Positions 5,860-7,456 of a stretch of 7,456 bases of DNA are shown one piece after another (within the stretch, counting starts at the first letter, position 1; each line of letters begins with the position of its first letter). The stretch is from Ignavibacteriota bacterium (GTDB taxonomy: Bacteria > Bacteroidota > Ignavibacteria > Tepidaquicellales > Tepidaquicellaceae): positions 4,078 through 11,533 of the forward strand of contig PNBM01000164.1 in assembly GCA_003135995.1 (NCBI GenBank). Direction: 5' to 3'. A model generated the notes under the pieces. That model saw only the letters and a list, made by a program, of their open reading frames with translations, was not told where the DNA came from and searched no databases. The position numbers were made by a program, and so were the translations under genes.

Positions 5860-7456
5860 ATGAAAATTTTTTTTATTACTTTCTTTTTATTGCTCACAAC
5901 AACATTTTTATATTCACAGGATTTATTTGATAAAAACGGCGATGGAAAAATTGATAATGGATTTTGCGGATATGCCGATGTAAACGGTGATGGAATTTCC
6001 GAATATATTAAAGTCCCGATTATTAATGTTAAAAATCCGGTAAAAAATAATTCTAAAGATAATATTTCGTTTTCACTTTTCTGGACTTCTCCCTCGGGTG
6101 CATTTTCAAATTGCAATGACGGCATAATCGGATATTTCGATGGGGATACACTCCTCGATATAGCAGGCTATACTTTTAATTCGAATATGTTCTATATATG
6201 GAAACAGAGCCCGACTAAGCCTGACAGCTTTGCGGTAGTTTTTTCCGAATCCAAAGTTGAAAGCGGCGGCTACGGACCAATGACCTACGGTGATATAGAT
6301 GGTGATGGTAAAATCGAAATTATACTCGCAGATTATTCGACGATGTCTCGAATTTATATTTTCTCTTGTCTCGGGAATAATCAATATGTAAACAGGAACA
6401 CACAAAATACTCTCATGCACACAAATGACGGAGAAACATCACAGGCATTACATATTGGTGACTTAAATAAAAACGGTCAGAAGGAAATAATTTGTATGCG
6501 GGGAAATACAACTACCGGCGGAATGGTTCGTATCTGGGAACATACCGGTGCCCCGGGAACATATACATTTACAAATCTTTTTACATATACTACAGTCTCT
6601 TACCTTTTCGGAAGGGGTGGTTATGGTGATTCCGACGGCGACGGCTGGGATGAATTTTTTCTGACTTACGGAGGTGCTTCGACGTACAATACGAATATAC
6701 GACGAATAAAATATGATTCTGCTTCTGCAACATTTGTTCATCTTTTGTATGCGGCTTCTTCAATAGGCTTTCCGGCATCTTATAAAGTTGCTGACGTTAA
6801 TAACGACGGTGTTAAAGAACTTGTTGCAACGGCAGCTTCTAATAATTATGCGGCATGTTTCATATTTAAATCGTCAGGTTCGAATCAATATAATTTATTA
6901 TCGACCATAAATGAAACCGATCCGAATACAATGACCTGCAGTGATATAAAAATTCTCTCAGGAGATATTTATCCTTCTATTTTACTTTCATCGTTCGGCG
7001 GTAAAGTTTATGTGTATCAATACAATGGTTCAAATTATATTAAACAATTCGAAAAACTCGATTACCCCGGCTCTGCAATCCAGCGTGTATACTGGGTAAA
7101 CATAAATGGTTCTGATGGATATTTTAACACCTGGTCTTCAACGAGTTCGAATGGAAATTATTATATATTCAAACGAACAATTCCGGTTGGTATAATTTCA
7201 GGAAATGAAAACGCACGAGGTTTTAAATTATTTCAAAATTATCCGAATCCGTTTAATCCTAACACAGTTATTAGTTATTCATTATTGGTTAATAGTAATG
7301 TACTACTTAAAGTTTATGATATTATGGGTAGAGAAATAGCTACGCTTGTCAATGAATATCAAAAAGCCGGTATGTATGAAGTGCAATTTCCAAATAACCA
7401 ATATACCAATAACCATTACTCAAATAACCAACAACCAAGCGGGATTTATTTTTATA
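5860..7456 (+). CDS. Secreted FG-GAP/VCBS beta-propeller protein with T9SS sorting domain, 3' partial
   Basis: The open frame runs from ATG 5860 past the window edge: 532 complete codons and no stop. Residues 1-19 or 1-20 are a signal peptide (MKIFFITFF, hydrophobic core, FLYSQ). EF-hand-like, Asp/Asn-rich calcium loops follow: DKNGDG at 24, DVNGDG at 40, DGDTLLD at 94, DIDGDG at 145, DLNKNG at 201, DSDGDG at 257 and DVNNDG at 312. The 51-56 residue spacing from 94 onward matches blades of an FG-GAP/VCBS beta-propeller, as in integrin-like and T9SS surface proteins. Residues about 455 onward form a type A sorting domain: FQNYPNPFNP (N460 onward), VYDIMGREIATL, then PSGIYFY at the edge. By comparison with 2008-2108 about 15-20 residues should be missing. 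The domain contains an Asn-rich insert. No Shine-Dalgarno site is seen. Ligand and function are unknown; calcium-stabilised binding or adhesion is inference. Confidence 0.88.
   Translation, partial: MKIFFITFFLLLTTTFLYSQDLFDKNGDGKIDNGFCGYADVNGDGISEYIKVPIINVKNPVKNNSKDNISFSLFWTSPSGAFSNCNDGIIGYFDGDTLLDIAGYTFNSNMFYIWKQSPTKPDSFAVVFSESKVESGGYGPMTYGDIDGDGKIEIILADYSTMSRIYIFSCLGNNQYVNRNTQNTLMHTNDGETSQALHIGDLNKNGQKEIICMRGNTTTGGMVRIWEHTGAPGTYTFTNLFTYTTVSYLFGRGGYGDSDGDGWDEFFLTYGGASTYNTNIRRIKYDSASATFVHLLYAASSIGFPASYKVADVNNDGVKELVATAASNNYAACFIFKSSGSNQYNLLSTINETDPNTMTCSDIKILSGDIYPSILLSSFGGKVYVYQYNGSNYIKQFEKLDYPGSAIQRVYWVNINGSDGYFNTWSSTSSNGNYYIFKRTIPVGIISGNENARGFKLFQNYPNPFNPNTVISYSLLVNSNVLLKVYDIMGREIATLVNEYQKAGMYEVQFPNNQYTNNHYSNNQQPSGIYFY
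7393..7437. repeat. 15-nt tandem repeat, three copies, in frame in the sorting domain
   Basis: AATAACCA recurs at exactly 15-base spacing (7393, 7408, 7423), giving three degenerate 15-mers. Because 15 is a multiple of 3 the frame is kept, and they encode the pentapeptides NNQYT, NNHYS and NNQQP (residues 512-526). They lie between the YEVQF strand and the PSGIYFY motif, where the upstream secreted protein has only a short DGSNLS turn. Confidence 0.8.

Noticed and set aside
5811..6778. Several minus-strand open frames of 60-104 codons
   Set aside because: They lie opposite the continuous + strand propeller gene, overlap one another, and show no signal peptide, motif or ribosome site.

Overview
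The window looks like a chromosomal piece from an anaerobic member of the Ignavibacteria/Chlorobi branch of the Bacteroidota (FCB group). Three things suggest this. Two secreted proteins carry the Por/type IX (T9SS) C-terminal sorting domain in its Ignavibacteria-like form (NYPNPFNP, then VYD-hG-E-ATL, then SGIYFYKL). The DNA is A+T-rich. None of the four genes has a convincing Shine-Dalgarno site, which is common in Bacteroidota. The taxonomic call is inference; no rRNA or marker gene is present.

Layout, all on the + strand: (1) 72-2108, a secreted multidomain T9SS cargo protein with a thioredoxin/Omp28-like domain carrying a CGPC motif. (2) 2109-2389, a gap packed with hairpins: a GTTCCC-type inverted repeat, a clear intrinsic terminator, a C/G-rich short repeat, and a long inverted repeat just before the next gene. 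(3) 2390-3187, a radical-SAM glycyl-radical-enzyme activase (hypE-like), interrupted by an in-frame TAA 21 codons before its natural end. (4) 3200-5557, its glycyl radical enzyme partner, recognisable as trans-4-hydroxy-L-proline dehydratase (HypD). (5) 5558-5859, a low-complexity gap with period-7 and period-3 repeats beginning on the hypD stop codon. (6) 5860 to the window edge, a secreted FG-GAP/EF-hand-like beta-propeller protein with a T9SS sorting domain, cut off by the window.

The metabolic core is the hypE-hypD pair. The activase uses S-adenosylmethionine and a [4Fe-4S] cluster to install a radical on Gly762 of HypD. HypD then dehydrates trans-4-hydroxy-L-proline to 1-pyrroline-5-carboxylate, which a P5C reductase (not in this window) can reduce to proline. 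This would let an anaerobe use hydroxyproline from collagen or plant cell-wall protein. The flanking T9SS proteins are secreted or surface proteins with no demonstrated link to it.

The most notable observations are the TAA inside an otherwise well-preserved activase tail, the lack of the ferredoxin-like cluster domain in that activase, and three kinds of simple repeat that touch coding sequence: heptamers over the hypD stop, a triplet tract after it, and a 15-nt repeat inside a T9SS sorting domain. I found no phage, transposase, CRISPR or RNA gene, and no wholly unfamiliar system.
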